Below are positions 34,798 through 43,705 of a stretch of 48,012 bases of DNA, one piece after another; position 1 is the first letter of the stretch; each line of letters opens with the position of its first letter. The stretch covers positions 1 to 48,012 of the forward strand of contig JAJYBV010000017.1 in assembly GCA_021778805.1 (NCBI GenBank). Direction: 5' to 3'. The position numbers and the translations under genes are program-made. Under the pieces are notes generated by a model, which was not told the DNA's origin, did not search any database, and was given only the letters and a program-made list of their open reading frames with translations. The stretch is from Chloroflexota bacterium. Its GTDB lineage: Bacteria; Chloroflexota; Ktedonobacteria; Ktedonobacterales; JACDGC01.

Positions 34798-35378
34798 TTT
34801 GCGTCTTTTTGGGGTAAATTTTCATAATGTTGTGTCATAATTTTTTTGTTATTAAAATCATAGATTTATTAGTAAAAAATATGATACTATAGAAAAAGCA
34901 GTAAACCAGACGTATATTTGCTCGCTTGTTTCATTTTCGCAGCCGTAACAATAACTTTTATCTCTTGCGTACTGCAACACCGGCGCTTTAACTGAAATTG
35001 CTGTAACGGAGCTTAAGGCGTTGCTCTTTTATTTCAATTTTAGTTTGTACATATATTGTGTGTGCTTACCATAGAAATTTATTTTTACTTGCTTTTGCGT
35101 TTTACCGGTAAATTTTTTCCGAAATGCGCAAGATCCGCTGCAGCATTGCATTGAACAAGCAAAAATCAGATTTAGCTGCTATTAGGAGGATTTATTTCGT
35201 TTTTTCGTTGCCATGTTTAACCTAATGATTTTGCTTTGGCGGATTTTTTTGGTTGAACAATTACCAAACATTGCTATTTTCAAAATCTGTAAATTGGAAC
35301 TTTTACAAAAGTGAGTAGTACATACCTATTCACACGACCTGTAGCATAAGATAAGGAAATTGGAGGATACTACACAGC
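34798..35378. other. 581 bp AT-rich intergenic region, no recognised feature
   Basis: No repeat of the family, no tRNA and no credible frame lies here. AGGAGG at about 35185 is not followed by a nearby start codon. The last 30 bases hold GGAGG, 14-18 bases before the next gene. Possible -10 hexamers (TATGAT, TACTAT near 34880-34890) are too ambiguous to call. Confidence 0.5.
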
Positions 35379-36524
35379 ATGGCGCACGAACTGAAAAACT
35401 TTACCATTGGCATTGAAGAAGAATTTCAAATTGTTGACAGTCAAACGCTTCACCTTACCTCAGGTTTTGATACTTTATTTCAATCCGCGCCGGAAGAATT
35501 TAAAGAGTATATTAAACCTGAATTTTTACAATCGGTTTTGGAAATAATTACCCCAATTTGCGATACTATCGACGACGTTAATACAGAAACAAAAAAAATA
35601 CGATCCGCAATGCTAGCCACCGCGCAGGCTAACAAGATGAACTTAATCTCAGCGGGAACTCATCCCATTTCACGATGGGGTGAACAGCAGCGTTCCGCCG
35701 GACAGCGTTACGCGGAATTAGAGCAGCGTCTTCAGGATGTATCGCGTTCCATTCTTATTTTTGGCTTGCATGTCCATATATGTGTGCAAGATCTTTGGGA
35801 ACGCTTGCAGATCATGAATCAGGCCAGGACATTTTTACCGCATATTTTAACGCTTTCAGCAAACTCGCCATTTTGGATGAAACGGATAACCGGGCTAATG
35901 TCGTACCGAACTTCGGTATGGGGTCCATTTCCATTTTCCGGCACGCCGCCAATTTTTCAATCGGTTGAAGAATATAACGCCTTCAAAAAAATATTTGAAT
36001 ACACCCATTCCGTCGATGATGTACGGAAAGTTTGGTGGGATATTCGGCCGCACACTCATTTTCCAACAATAGAATTTCGGATAGCCGACATGCCGTCTAC
36101 CCACGAAGATACTATGGCTATAACAGCGTTTTGGCTGGCGCTGGTTAAAACATTACACAATCGCATTGCAGAAGATAGGCCGCTGCCAATATATCGTTCG
36201 GAATATATTAATGAGAATAAGTGGCGCGCCGCGCGTTACGGTCTTTCCCCGGAGTGCCGCTTTATCGATTTTGAACACTACAAAGAAATTGCCGCCACCG
36301 ATGCGGTGAAAGCAGCGCTAGACTTTGTAGCCCCGGCTGCAGAACAACTAGGCGCCGCAAAATATTTGAAACGCGCATACCAACTTGTCAACCGGCGCGC
36401 TAAAAATGGCGCGGAAATACAGTTAGATCGTTTTTATAAAACCGGCAGTTTTGACGCAGTTACCAAGCTATTAAAAGATCAAACTTGCAAAGGAATACCG
36501 GCGTATCAGGCGATAATGTGCTAG
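35379..36524 (+). CDS. GCS2-family carboxylate-amine ligase (glutamate-cysteine ligase-like, YbdK type)
   Basis: The 381-residue cytoplasmic enzyme belongs to the ATP-grasp-like GCS2 family, which joins a carboxylate, often the gamma-carboxyl of glutamate, to an amine. Visible motifs are TIGIEEEFQIVD with the metal-binding glutamates, ISAGTHPISRW, FGLHVHICVQD, LSANSPFW, YRTSVWGPFPFSGTP and THFPTIEFRIADMPST. Length is typical for YbdK-type proteins, which have weak glutamate-cysteine ligase activity in E. coli. The true substrate is unknown, and there is no second-step ligase nearby. GGAGG lies 13 bases before ATG 35379. It converges on rpsA with a terminator between. Confidence 0.85.
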   Translation: MAHELKNFTIGIEEEFQIVDSQTLHLTSGFDTLFQSAPEEFKEYIKPEFLQSVLEIITPICDTIDDVNTETKKIRSAMLATAQANKMNLISAGTHPISRWGEQQRSAGQRYAELEQRLQDVSRSILIFGLHVHICVQDLWERLQIMNQARTFLPHILTLSANSPFWMKRITGLMSYRTSVWGPFPFSGTPPIFQSVEEYNAFKKIFEYTHSVDDVRKVWWDIRPHTHFPTIEFRIADMPSTHEDTMAITAFWLALVKTLHNRIAEDRPLPIYRSEYINENKWRAARYGLSPECRFIDFEHYKEIAATDAVKAALDFVAPAAEQLGAAKYLKRAYQLVNRRAKNGAEIQLDRFYKTGSFDAVTKLLKDQTCKGIPAYQAIMC

Positions 36525-36551
36525 CGCAGCGCAAATTATAAACCCAATTGC

Positions 36552-36587
36552 ACAAAAAAGAGCTGGCAGATGTATCTGGCAGCTCTT
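36552..36587 (-). terminator. Rho-independent terminator of rpsA
   Basis: AAGAGCTG (36558-36565) pairs with CAGCTCTT (36580-36587), extended by a further short stem. On the minus strand a run of six T follows. It may also stop readthrough from the convergent GCS2 gene. Confidence 0.85.
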
Positions 36588-36613
36588 ACGGCATTACTAA
36601 TATGCACTATTTT

Positions 36614-37939
36614 TTACTGAAGATTTACAGAAGGTTCCGCTGCCGCGGCTTGCAATACCATCGCAGACTCGAAATTGGCCGGCGCAGCGTCTGATTGGTT
36701 TGTTTCTGTGTCGCAGGCAATTGGCAAAGAATCTTGCGCAACTTCAGTTTGGCTGGAAACGTCATCAGACGGCGTGGCGGATTCTGTAGATGAAGAATCT
36801 GCCGGAACTGCAACATCCGGAGCTAAAACTTGTTTCATGCTGAGACCAATTCTGCGAGTTTCTTTATCTACAGCGATGACCTTTACTTTTACCGTATCTT
36901 GCAATTTTACGCCCATGTGTATATCTTGCACCGGGGGGTAGATCTCGGAAATATGGATTAATCCTTCAATGCCATCTATTAAGCGCACAAATGCGCCAAA
37001 AGGAGCCAGAAATATTACTTTGCCTTCGTAGATCTCTCCAACTGAGATTTTTTCCTCAATTGTTTCCCATGGGTCTTGCGAAGTATCTTTTAAGCTGAGC
37101 GAAATTCTTTTGCTTTCCGGATCTATCGTTTTTACACGCACCGAGACCTTTTGTCCGATTGAAACAATTTCGGAGGGATCTGAAACTCTGCTCCAGCCAA
37201 TTTCACTAATGTGCACTAACCCATCAATAAAACCAAGGTTCACAAAAACACCGAATGCGGCAAATCTGGCCACAGTACCTTGCAAAATATCTCCCGGCTG
37301 AGTGGTGTCAAAAAATGCTTTAATCGTGTTTTGTATGGCCGCTCTTTCCGAGAAAACAATGCGGTGTTGGTTATGATTTACTTCAAGTATTTTAACTTTT
37401 ATTGTTTTGTTGACAAGCTGCTGCAGTGCGGCAACAATTTCTTCGGCCTTGGAGTTTGGCTTTACATGTGCAGAGTTGATGTGAGATAGAGGAATAAAAC
37501 CACGGAGACCTTTCACCATAACAATCGCGCCGCCGCGGTTTACATCAATAATTTTTCCATCGAGTATATCATTGTTTGCTAAATGGGTTTGCATTTCCAG
37601 CCAAGTATATTCAGCTTGCGCCTTGCGAATGGAGACGATGATGCGGCCGTCACCAAAATCTGGCCGAATGATATTGACAAAAACAGTATCGCCTACTTTT
37701 AATGATTCTTTTGAACCCAAACCGGAATCAAACATTTCGCGTACCGGCAGTACTGCCTCGGATTTTCCGCCGATATCAACCAAGGCTTCATCGGCGTCCA
37801 GCCGAATAACAACCCCTTGGATTGTTTCTCCGCGCCGGATATTGTGCATAGAGCCTTCCGGGCTATTCAGCCATTCGGTAATCTCATTTTGAGTTTCTTC
37901 GTTATCTGCTTGTGGATCCGTAAAATCATTGTATTGCAT
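36614..37939 (-). CDS. rpsA: Ribosomal protein S1 (four S1 domains)
   Basis: S1 helps the 30S subunit bind structured or leader-poor mRNAs. The 441-residue protein has four S1 RNA-binding domains, starting near GETIQGVVIRLDADEALVDIG (about 37), GKIIDVNRGGAIVMVKGLRGF (about 125), GDILQGTVARFAAFGVFVNLG (about 217) and GEIYEGKVIFLAPFGAFVRL (about 302). The third and fourth end in the LVHISEI/LIHISEI signature. The last 70 residues are an acidic Ser/Thr-rich tail without a known fold. Four domains is fewer than the six of proteobacterial S1 and typical of Gram-positive-like lineages. GGCGGA lies upstream of ATG 37939. Confidence 0.92.
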   Translation of the reverse strand: MQYNDFTDPQADNEETQNEITEWLNSPEGSMHNIRRGETIQGVVIRLDADEALVDIGGKSEAVLPVREMFDSGLGSKESLKVGDTVFVNIIRPDFGDGRIIVSIRKAQAEYTWLEMQTHLANNDILDGKIIDVNRGGAIVMVKGLRGFIPLSHINSAHVKPNSKAEEIVAALQQLVNKTIKVKILEVNHNQHRIVFSERAAIQNTIKAFFDTTQPGDILQGTVARFAAFGVFVNLGFIDGLVHISEIGWSRVSDPSEIVSIGQKVSVRVKTIDPESKRISLSLKDTSQDPWETIEEKISVGEIYEGKVIFLAPFGAFVRLIDGIEGLIHISEIYPPVQDIHMGVKLQDTVKVKVIAVDKETRRIGLSMKQVLAPDVAVPADSSSTESATPSDDVSSQTEVAQDSLPIACDTETNQSDAAPANFESAMVLQAAAAEPSVNLQ

Positions 37940-37968
37940 GTTAATTTTTCCGCCTGAATTTTATAATG

Positions 37969-37984
37969 AGCGCGTAAACGCGCT
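37969..37984 (-). promoter_or_regulatory. Perfect short hairpin upstream of rpsA
   Basis: AGCGCG and CGCGCT pair around a four-base loop, 30 bases before the rpsA start. It lies beside an AT-rich TTTATA that reads TATAAA on the minus strand. Whether it lies in the leader or in the promoter spacer is unclear. Self-regulation by S1 would be a guess. Confidence 0.35.
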
Positions 37985-38266
37985 GAAAGATTTGGATATC
38001 CTCTGAAACAATGTTTTTCGTCAGAAGATAAGCCTACACTGCCCTCCATTCGTTATTGCAAGCGCGGCGAACACGCGCGTAATCTGCCCACTACGCGACA
38101 TAGACTGCGCAATACATTGGGTACAATAAATTATTCCGAAACGCCGTTGCTGTTTAAAGCAGAATGCGTCTATTGGTATCATACATCTGAGCGTTTAACC
38201 ATGCGTGCTATGCGCATTTGTAAAAGCCATCAGAATAAGACGGAATGTTTACGAGGGGCTTTGTTT

Positions 38267-38362
38267 ATGAACAGCAAAGCGATCTCTACGTTTTGCGGCT
38301 GTGCGCCGCAATATTTCTGCTCATGCGCTCTTTTCAGTTTGTGGCATAATTATATCAGATAG
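38267..38362 (+). CDS. Possible 31-residue cysteine-rich peptide
   Basis: A short frame starts at ATG 38267, with GAGGGG eight bases upstream, and holds four cysteines (TFCGCAPQYFCSCAL). It is the only candidate in the 505 bp gap between rpsA and the NUDIX gene. The ribosome site is good, but the length is at the limit of chance. Confidence 0.2.
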   Translation: MNSKAISTFCGCAPQYFCSCALFSLWHNYIR

Positions 38363-38444
38363 GTGGGAAATTTGCAACTTTGAAGAGTTGTTTTCTCACA
38401 GTTCTACAAATTAAAGTTAGATATAATTTATCTTTAGGTGTAAT

Positions 38445-39062
38445 ATGCCGACCTTACTACAATGCCTGACTGATTATCAAACACTAAGCAAGTATCTTGA
38501 AGAGCGACTTTTGAAGGCGGATCAGCCACCGCCAGCCCCGCAATATGCTCAAAACGCAAATCCTTCAGCAGTATTGGCGCCGATAGTAAGTGTTCATGGA
38601 GCGCCACATTTGCTGTTTACCAAGCGATCTTCTCAATTGCATGAACATCGCGGTGAGATTTCGTTTCCCGGTGGTCACTTTGATGAAAAAGATCCAAACC
38701 TGCTTTTCACAGCTCTGCGAGAGGCTGAAGAAGAAATTGCTTTGCGGCAATCTTCCGCTCAGGTTTTAGGATTGTTGAACCCGGTTTTTACAGTAGTGAC
38801 CAATTATTTGATCTATCCTTTTGTCGCCGCAATAACCCCTTCTTTTTCTCTTTCTGATCTCACATTGAATCAGTCTGAAGTAGAATCGGTATTTACAGTT
38901 CCGATCCAGCAATTTGCCGACCCATCCATCTTACGCATTGAAACCCGCGAACGCATGGGAATGAAACTGAATATTCATTTCTACCATGTGGGCCAAGATG
39001 TCATTTGGGGCGCCACCGGCAGGATGGTCGCAGATTTGATGGAACTACTTCCTAAAGAGTAA
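38445..39062 (+). CDS. NUDIX hydrolase, coenzyme A pyrophosphatase-like
   Basis: The 205-residue enzyme carries the CoA-diphosphatase pattern LLFTKRSSQLHEHRGEISFP just before the NUDIX box, which reads GGHFDEKD followed by TALREAEEEIAL. The catalytic glutamates are in REAEEE. Members hydrolyse coenzyme A or its oxidised forms to phosphopantetheine and 3',5'-ADP. The extra N-terminal helix (TLLQCLTDYQTLSKYLEERL) is common in this group. The gene is 11 bases beyond a likely start site (TATAAT at 38422-38427), with AGGTG as ribosome site, so the leader is very short. Confidence 0.88.
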   Translation: MPTLLQCLTDYQTLSKYLEERLLKADQPPPAPQYAQNANPSAVLAPIVSVHGAPHLLFTKRSSQLHEHRGEISFPGGHFDEKDPNLLFTALREAEEEIALRQSSAQVLGLLNPVFTVVTNYLIYPFVAAITPSFSLSDLTLNQSEVESVFTVPIQQFADPSILRIETRERMGMKLNIHFYHVGQDVIWGATGRMVADLMELLPKE

Positions 39063-39236
39063 GACGCTTTATCTTCGTATTATGAGACAATTTTAGCAAT
39101 CTTTTTTTAACGTTCGCTCGATAGAGAGAAAATGCAACAGTGCGCCGCCGAATAGCAGATTTTATGGTATATTTTTGACGGCTTTTCTTTCGCGTGATAC
39201 CATTTCAGTAAGTGTATTAGTGAGGTTTTTTTTGTA

Positions 39237-40175
39237 ATGCTTCGTTCCAATAACCGACATCGCTCTATTATTGCTGTTGCGATGCTTTTTCTTGTTATAG
39301 CTATTTCTGCCTGCAGCAGCCCTGCGCAAAGCACAAACGCTGCTTCAATCGGATCTGTAACCATTCCGATGAGTGATTACTTAGCCTTGTCGCGGCTTAT
39401 TTATATTACCAATCAACTGCAAAATACCAGTTTAGCAACTTGGCAAACGCCAAATGGCAGGATGACATTGGCGCAGGCGCAGCAAGGAGCATTGCAAACA
39501 CTTGTTTCAAATGTGTTATTAACGAACGCCGCAACAACCTTAAAAATAGATGTTTCTACTGTGCAAAGTAAAGCGTTGACACAAACACAACAATTTCTTG
39601 CAAAACTGAATCCTCAGTATAAACCGTTGGAAGATCAAGGGGTTATTTCGTTAACATCCATACAACCGCTGTTTTATCAGCAGATTATACAGGGTGATGT
39701 TTTCGGTAAAATTACTGTGCCAACTGCGCATATTCGCATGCTTACGGTGCAAAAACTTGCCGATGCGCAATCGCTTGAAGCGCAATTGCAAAAAGGCGCC
39801 GATTGGACGACCCTTGCGTCCAAGTTTTCCGTAGACCCTGCGCAAAGCAATGGCGGCGATGTGCCGATTGTTGTTCCCGGTGTATTAGCGGCAAGCATCG
39901 ATGCGTTTGTGTTTGGAAACAACACTGTTTTCCCAAGCGCCATTAAGATTATTCCGAATCATAATGTTTTTATGCTGGTTCAAGTTGTCAGTGTTTCAAA
40001 AGTGGTTGTTTCAAGTTTGCCAACGAACTCCGGCATTTTCCCAACATCCAGTATATCCGTTCAAGCGTCTGCCGTTCAAAATTATACATCACAACTCATT
40101 CGTTCGACTTCGTTATCAATTTATGTGGATTGGTGCGGCGGTTCAACCGCTCAATCTTGTGGGCCTTTAATGTAA
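39237..40175 (+). CDS. Parvulin-type peptidyl-prolyl isomerase lipoprotein (PrsA/SurA-like)
   Basis: This extracytoplasmic folding helper has 312 residues. A basic start and hydrophobic run (SIIAVAMLFLVIAI) end in the lipobox ISAC (Cys26). Residues about 30-160 form a SurA-like helical domain (LALSRLIYITNQLQN, GALQTLVSNVLLTNAA). The parvulin domain (about 163-260) shows TAHIRMLTVQKLADAQSLEAQ, then GADWTTLASKFSVDPAQSNGG and VFMLVQVVSV. The usual GxxH histidine near its end is not obvious, so isomerase activity is uncertain. Its stop lies one base before the mazG start, so the two genes are surely co-transcribed although they share no known pathway. Confidence 0.82.
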   Translation: MLRSNNRHRSIIAVAMLFLVIAISACSSPAQSTNAASIGSVTIPMSDYLALSRLIYITNQLQNTSLATWQTPNGRMTLAQAQQGALQTLVSNVLLTNAATTLKIDVSTVQSKALTQTQQFLAKLNPQYKPLEDQGVISLTSIQPLFYQQIIQGDVFGKITVPTAHIRMLTVQKLADAQSLEAQLQKGADWTTLASKFSVDPAQSNGGDVPIVVPGVLAASIDAFVFGNNTVFPSAIKIIPNHNVFMLVQVVSVSKVVVSSLPTNSGIFPTSSISVQASAVQNYTSQLIRSTSLSIYVDWCGGSTAQSCGPLM

Positions 40176-40176
40176 G

Positions 40177-41697
40177 ATGAATACAATTATTATTGTCGGG
40201 CTTGGTCCCGGGTCATGGAATGATGTAACCATTGCGGCGCAGGAAGCGCTGCTTAGCCAGCCGTCGATAATCTTCAGAACGAATCGACACCCAACCGTAG
40301 ATGTGTTCCGCCAAAAAAGACCGGATTTTGCTCTGGAGTCTTTCGATTATTTATACGAAACTATTGATGATTGGTCTCACCTTTACGATGTTATGGCGCA
40401 AACACTTATACAAAAAAGCAAGGAATTGGGGACTATAATATATGCGGTTCCCGGGCATCCGCTTTTTGGGGAAACATCAGTGCGCAATATATTAAAGCTT
40501 GCGAAAAGTGCAGATATAAAAGTTTCCGTCATTGCCGGTGTTTCATTTTTAGAATCGGTGTGTTCAGCGCTGGAAATAGATCCGCTGGAAAATGGATTGC
40601 AAATTGTGGACGCAACCGAATTGGCGGCGTTGCTGCCCCAGCAAATCGGCGGAGTTATTTTTCCGCACCGGCCGGCCGTTATCACCCAAGTTTACAGCCG
40701 CGCGATGCTGAGCGCCGCAAAAATAGCGCTGCTGGAGCTATACCCTGCGGAACATGAAATACAGCTGGCGCAATCTGCCGGCACAATTGATGAAAGAGTC
40801 ATCCGGCTGCCATTAGGTGAATGCGACCGCAATGAATACGCCGATCATCTTTCTTCACTATATATTCCTGCGCTGGATCCCGCTTCATTGCAATCTTTCC
40901 GCACAGCGGAATCTTTGCGCTATATCGTAGCGCGATTGCGCGCGCCGGATGGCTGCCCGTGGGATAAAAAGCAAACCCACCAAACACTGTTAAAATACGT
41001 TCTGGAAGAAGCTGCCGAGGTTGCGGAAGCTATTGATTCGTATGATGCCGATCCGGAGCATTTAGCGGAGGAATTGGGAGATTTGCTGCTTCAGGTCTAT
41101 TTACACGCCGAAATTGCCCAGCAAGAAGATATGTTTACCATTAATGATGTTTTTGAACATATCGTTACAAAATTAATTCGCCGCCATCCGCATGTGTTTG
41201 GAGACGTTCAGGTAAGCGGAGCGGAGCATGTGGTAAAAAATTGGGAAGCCATCAAGAAGCAGGAACGCGCTGAAAAAGCCGACGGAAAACTTGAATTTGA
41301 AAGCTGTTTGCAAAATATTGTTGCTTACATGCCGGCGTTAAGTAACGCGGTTGAACTTATTCACCGGGTAAATAAAGCGGGATTTAATTTAAAAACTCCG
41401 GAAAATTGGCTTGATCAGATTAAAGGTGAATATCAAGAATTTTTACAAGCGACTTCCGAGGAAGATAAAATAAGTGAATTAGGTGATATACTATTTAATA
41501 TTGCCGGTTACGCCGACTCCATTGGAATACCTCCCGAAGCCGCGCTACGCGAAACAAACAAAAGATTTCGTCAGCGATTTATGCTGTGCGAACAATTGTG
41601 TTACGAACGCGGCTGGGTAATTGCTGAATTGGAGCTGCCTCAACTCAGCAAATTATGGATTGAAGTAAAAACGATTTTAGCGCAGCAAGGCAGCTAA
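40177..41697 (+). CDS. mazG: YabN-type fusion of tetrapyrrole methylase-like domain and MazG
   Basis: The 506-residue protein has an N-terminal SAM-dependent methylase-like domain (about 1-230: IIIVGLGPGSWNDVT, YAVPGHPLFGE, GVSFLESVCSALE) and a C-terminal MazG nucleotide pyrophosphohydrolase. MazG begins near LRAPDGCPWDKKQTHQTLLKYVLEEAAEVAEAI, then HLAEELGDLLLQVYLHAEIA with the metal-binding EExxE and ExxD, then RRHPHVFGD. A second, weaker MazG-like repeat follows (EFLQATSEEDKISELGDILFN). MazG removes unusual or excess NTPs. The function of the methylase-like part in such fusions is unknown. The start follows the parvulin stop by one base. Its last 21 bases overlap the convergent HAD gene. 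Confidence 0.93.
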   Translation: MNTIIIVGLGPGSWNDVTIAAQEALLSQPSIIFRTNRHPTVDVFRQKRPDFALESFDYLYETIDDWSHLYDVMAQTLIQKSKELGTIIYAVPGHPLFGETSVRNILKLAKSADIKVSVIAGVSFLESVCSALEIDPLENGLQIVDATELAALLPQQIGGVIFPHRPAVITQVYSRAMLSAAKIALLELYPAEHEIQLAQSAGTIDERVIRLPLGECDRNEYADHLSSLYIPALDPASLQSFRTAESLRYIVARLRAPDGCPWDKKQTHQTLLKYVLEEAAEVAEAIDSYDADPEHLAEELGDLLLQVYLHAEIAQQEDMFTINDVFEHIVTKLIRRHPHVFGDVQVSGAEHVVKNWEAIKKQERAEKADGKLEFESCLQNIVAYMPALSNAVELIHRVNKAGFNLKTPENWLDQIKGEYQEFLQATSEEDKISELGDILFNIAGYADSIGIPPEAALRETNKRFRQRFMLCEQLCYERGWVIAELELPQLSKLWIEVKTILAQQGS

Positions 41698-42339
41698 TTT
41701 TGCTGGTGTAAGATCATGTAAAGTATGGACCGTTAAATCAGCAATTGCTTCCAATTCGCGGTTAGTTGTGTTATTCAGCACAGCTACCGCGCGCATATCT
41801 GCGGCTTTGGCTGCTTGTATGCCTGCAATTGCGTCTTCTAGAACAATGCAGTTAACCTGCGATGCTTCTATAGCGCGCGCGGCCGCAAGAAAAATATCCG
41901 GCGCGGGTTTGCCCATGGGCATATGTTCACCGGATACAGCGGCGTTTAGAAATGGGCCAATTTCCAGTAAATCGATAATCAGCCGAATATTTTCAACCGG
42001 CGCCGAAGAGCCAATTGCTTGCCGCCATCCAGCTTCATGCAGTTCGCTCAGCAACTCTTTAGCGCCGGTTAGCGCATGGCAATTTTCCCGCAGTGAATCT
42101 CTAAACAAACTTTCTTTACGATCCGCTAATTTTTTTATTTCTTGCGGATTGGTTTCTTTCCAGAATCGCGGGATAATGTCTTCATTGCGCTGACCGAAGG
42201 TTTTGCGGAAATCGTTTTGGGTAAATATGGTATCGGTTTCCTGCGCTAATTTGCGCCAAGCGTTCCAATGCTGTTCGGCGCTGTCAATAATTACGCCATC
42301 TAAATCCCAAATAACGGCGCGTACACCATAAAATGTCAT
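41677..42339 (-). CDS. HAD-family phosphatase, beta-phosphoglucomutase-like
   Basis: The 220-residue cytoplasmic enzyme has the HAD motifs: VIWDLDGVIIDS with the nucleophile Asp and the acid/base Asp, AIGSSAPVENI, GKPAPDIFLAAA with Lys, and IVLEDAIAGIQAAKAADM. The cap helices after residue 18 (HWNAWRKLA, TFGQRNEDIIPRFW) match beta-phosphoglucomutase and related sugar-phosphate phosphatases, so a phosphosugar or nucleotide substrate is likely. GAGG lies upstream of ATG 42339. It overlaps mazG tail to tail by 21 bases. Confidence 0.88.
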   Translation of the reverse strand: MTFYGVRAVIWDLDGVIIDSAEQHWNAWRKLAQETDTIFTQNDFRKTFGQRNEDIIPRFWKETNPQEIKKLADRKESLFRDSLRENCHALTGAKELLSELHEAGWRQAIGSSAPVENIRLIIDLLEIGPFLNAAVSGEHMPMGKPAPDIFLAAARAIEASQVNCIVLEDAIAGIQAAKAADMRAVAVLNNTTNRELEAIADLTVHTLHDLTPAKLAALLR

Positions 42340-42454
42340 AGAAAAATGCCTCTTTATATCAAAACTTATAAGCAGTGTTTACTGCTGTTTTACCGTATTT
42401 CTGCAAAAATATGCATAGCGCGCCGGATTTTGTAAAAACCGGCAGAGTGGCTCG

Positions 42455-43219
42455 CTAAAAACCAACGGATACTGCGCTGATTAGGTTATTCAATGCATGC
42501 AGTATAATCCCCGGCCAAATAGAATTTGTTTTTATGCGCATAACACCAAGTATAATGCCTAACACTAGCAACAGCAGAAAAGATCCGACGCTAAAATGTA
42601 TAATAGCAAAAATCAGGCTGGAAATTAGAACAGCCCATGTATCACCGAAATAATGCCGCAGACCTTGCAGCAAAAATCCCCGGAAAAAGATTTCTTCAAA
42701 TATCGGCGCAACAAAAACCGCAACAAGCAGTTCGGCGCGCAGCGTTTGCGGATATACCGCAAGTTCCTGCTGCAATTGAGTTAAATTCGTTTGCGCCGGC
42801 AAATGCAGCATTTGGATGATTGCGGAATAAGAATAGATCGTCACCAAAGTTCCGGTAGCGCCAAGTATAATTGCAACGCCACCAGAAACAGGATGAAAAC
42901 CGCGCAGACCAAGAGTTGCCATCCGATTTTTTGCAGTGCGGTGAAATGCGTAATAAAATGGCGCAAGAATAAACATTGCTTCAATGATAGAATTTACAAA
43001 AAACGTTAACAACGCCAAGTGTAAATCTGTGGATGCCGCTACATGTTTTGGCGGCTGCCCCGAACCGCTTGCTGTTGATAATATCGACAAAGTCGCCAAC
43101 GGAATTAACGTAAATCCGGCGCCGATTATCGTATCACGCAGTGACCATGGAGATGGTGCGTTGGTATCGGCAGCCGTATTTGCGTCTGTTTGTTTCAAAG
43201 AATTTTCAGATTGCAACAT
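42455..43219 (-). CDS. CPBP-family intramembrane metalloprotease
   Basis: The 254-residue membrane protein has about seven hydrophobic segments and all CPBP/CAAX motifs: APIFEEIFFRGFLLQGL with EExxxR, FAIIHFSVGS with FxxxH, and LHALNNLISA with HxxxN. Members are Rce1-like glutamate intramembrane proteases, and in bacteria are tied to bacteriocin immunity or surface protein processing. No substrate gene is adjacent. The first 30 residues are a polar cytoplasmic tail. The ribosome site is poor (AAGAG, 13 bases upstream). The gene is divergent from the Cys-rich small gene at 43386. Confidence 0.88.
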   Translation of the reverse strand: MLQSENSLKQTDANTAADTNAPSPWSLRDTIIGAGFTLIPLATLSILSTASGSGQPPKHVAASTDLHLALLTFFVNSIIEAMFILAPFYYAFHRTAKNRMATLGLRGFHPVSGGVAIILGATGTLVTIYSYSAIIQMLHLPAQTNLTQLQQELAVYPQTLRAELLVAVFVAPIFEEIFFRGFLLQGLRHYFGDTWAVLISSLIFAIIHFSVGSFLLLLVLGIILGVMRIKTNSIWPGIILHALNNLISAVSVGF

Positions 43220-43247
43220 AGGTAGGATAACTCTTTACAAAATATTA

Positions 43248-43256
43248 TGTTATAAT
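43248..43256 (+). promoter_or_regulatory. Extended -10 promoter for the gene at 43386
   Basis: TGTTATAAT is a perfect -10 hexamer with a TG extension. No clear -35 is present. The transcript would begin near 43263, about 120 bases upstream of the start at 43386. Confidence 0.5.
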
Positions 43257-43385
43257 AGGACGAAAAGATGGTGAAAGAGAAATTATTTTCACTTCCTTTG
43301 ATATTGCCTATTTTTTGCAGAAAAGTGTTTAATATAAAATGTTCACTCTCAGCGCTACAACCGTCATAAAGGAGATTTACACGCA

Positions 43386-43670
43386 GTGGGATTTGATTCA
43401 TTACGAACCGACCCGATGAAAAGCATAAATTGGCATATTCACCGTAACGGTTGCCCCCATTATCGCGAGCATTGGCCTAAAGGAACGGATTTAGAGGCCG
43501 GTGAACCGCTGTATCAAGTATTTTGCGGTAAAAACACACCGCCGGCCTCTACCGAAGAACAATTTCGGTGCTTAAACGCGAAAAATGGCTGCTGGAGATA
43601 TCCGCGCCGATCACAACAACAACCCAGCGCAGAATGTGAAGAAGCGCAGAATATCTTCCCCAACCTATAA
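43386..43670 (+). CDS. Small cysteine-rich protein of unknown function
   Basis: The 94-residue protein starts at GTG 43386, supported by AAGGAGA upstream. ATG 43416 is a less supported alternative. The core contains HIHRNGCPHYREHWPKGTD, then LYQVFCGKNTPP, EEQFRCLNAKNGCWRY, giving CPHY and three further cysteines that could hold a metal. No membrane segment or signal peptide is seen. I do not know the family by name, but the spaced Cys pattern and strong ribosome site argue for a real conserved protein. It is convergent with ndk. Confidence 0.7.
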   Translation: MGFDSLRTDPMKSINWHIHRNGCPHYREHWPKGTDLEAGEPLYQVFCGKNTPPASTEEQFRCLNAKNGCWRYPRRSQQQPSAECEEAQNIFPNL

Positions 43671-43705
43671 TTTCCGCTTTTGTTCGAATTTTCCGCTGTA
43701 AATGG

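Noticed and set aside
41677-41697. Frameshift or misassembly where mazG and the HAD gene overlap
   Set aside because: Both proteins end normally for their families. A short tail-to-tail overlap of 21 bases is common.
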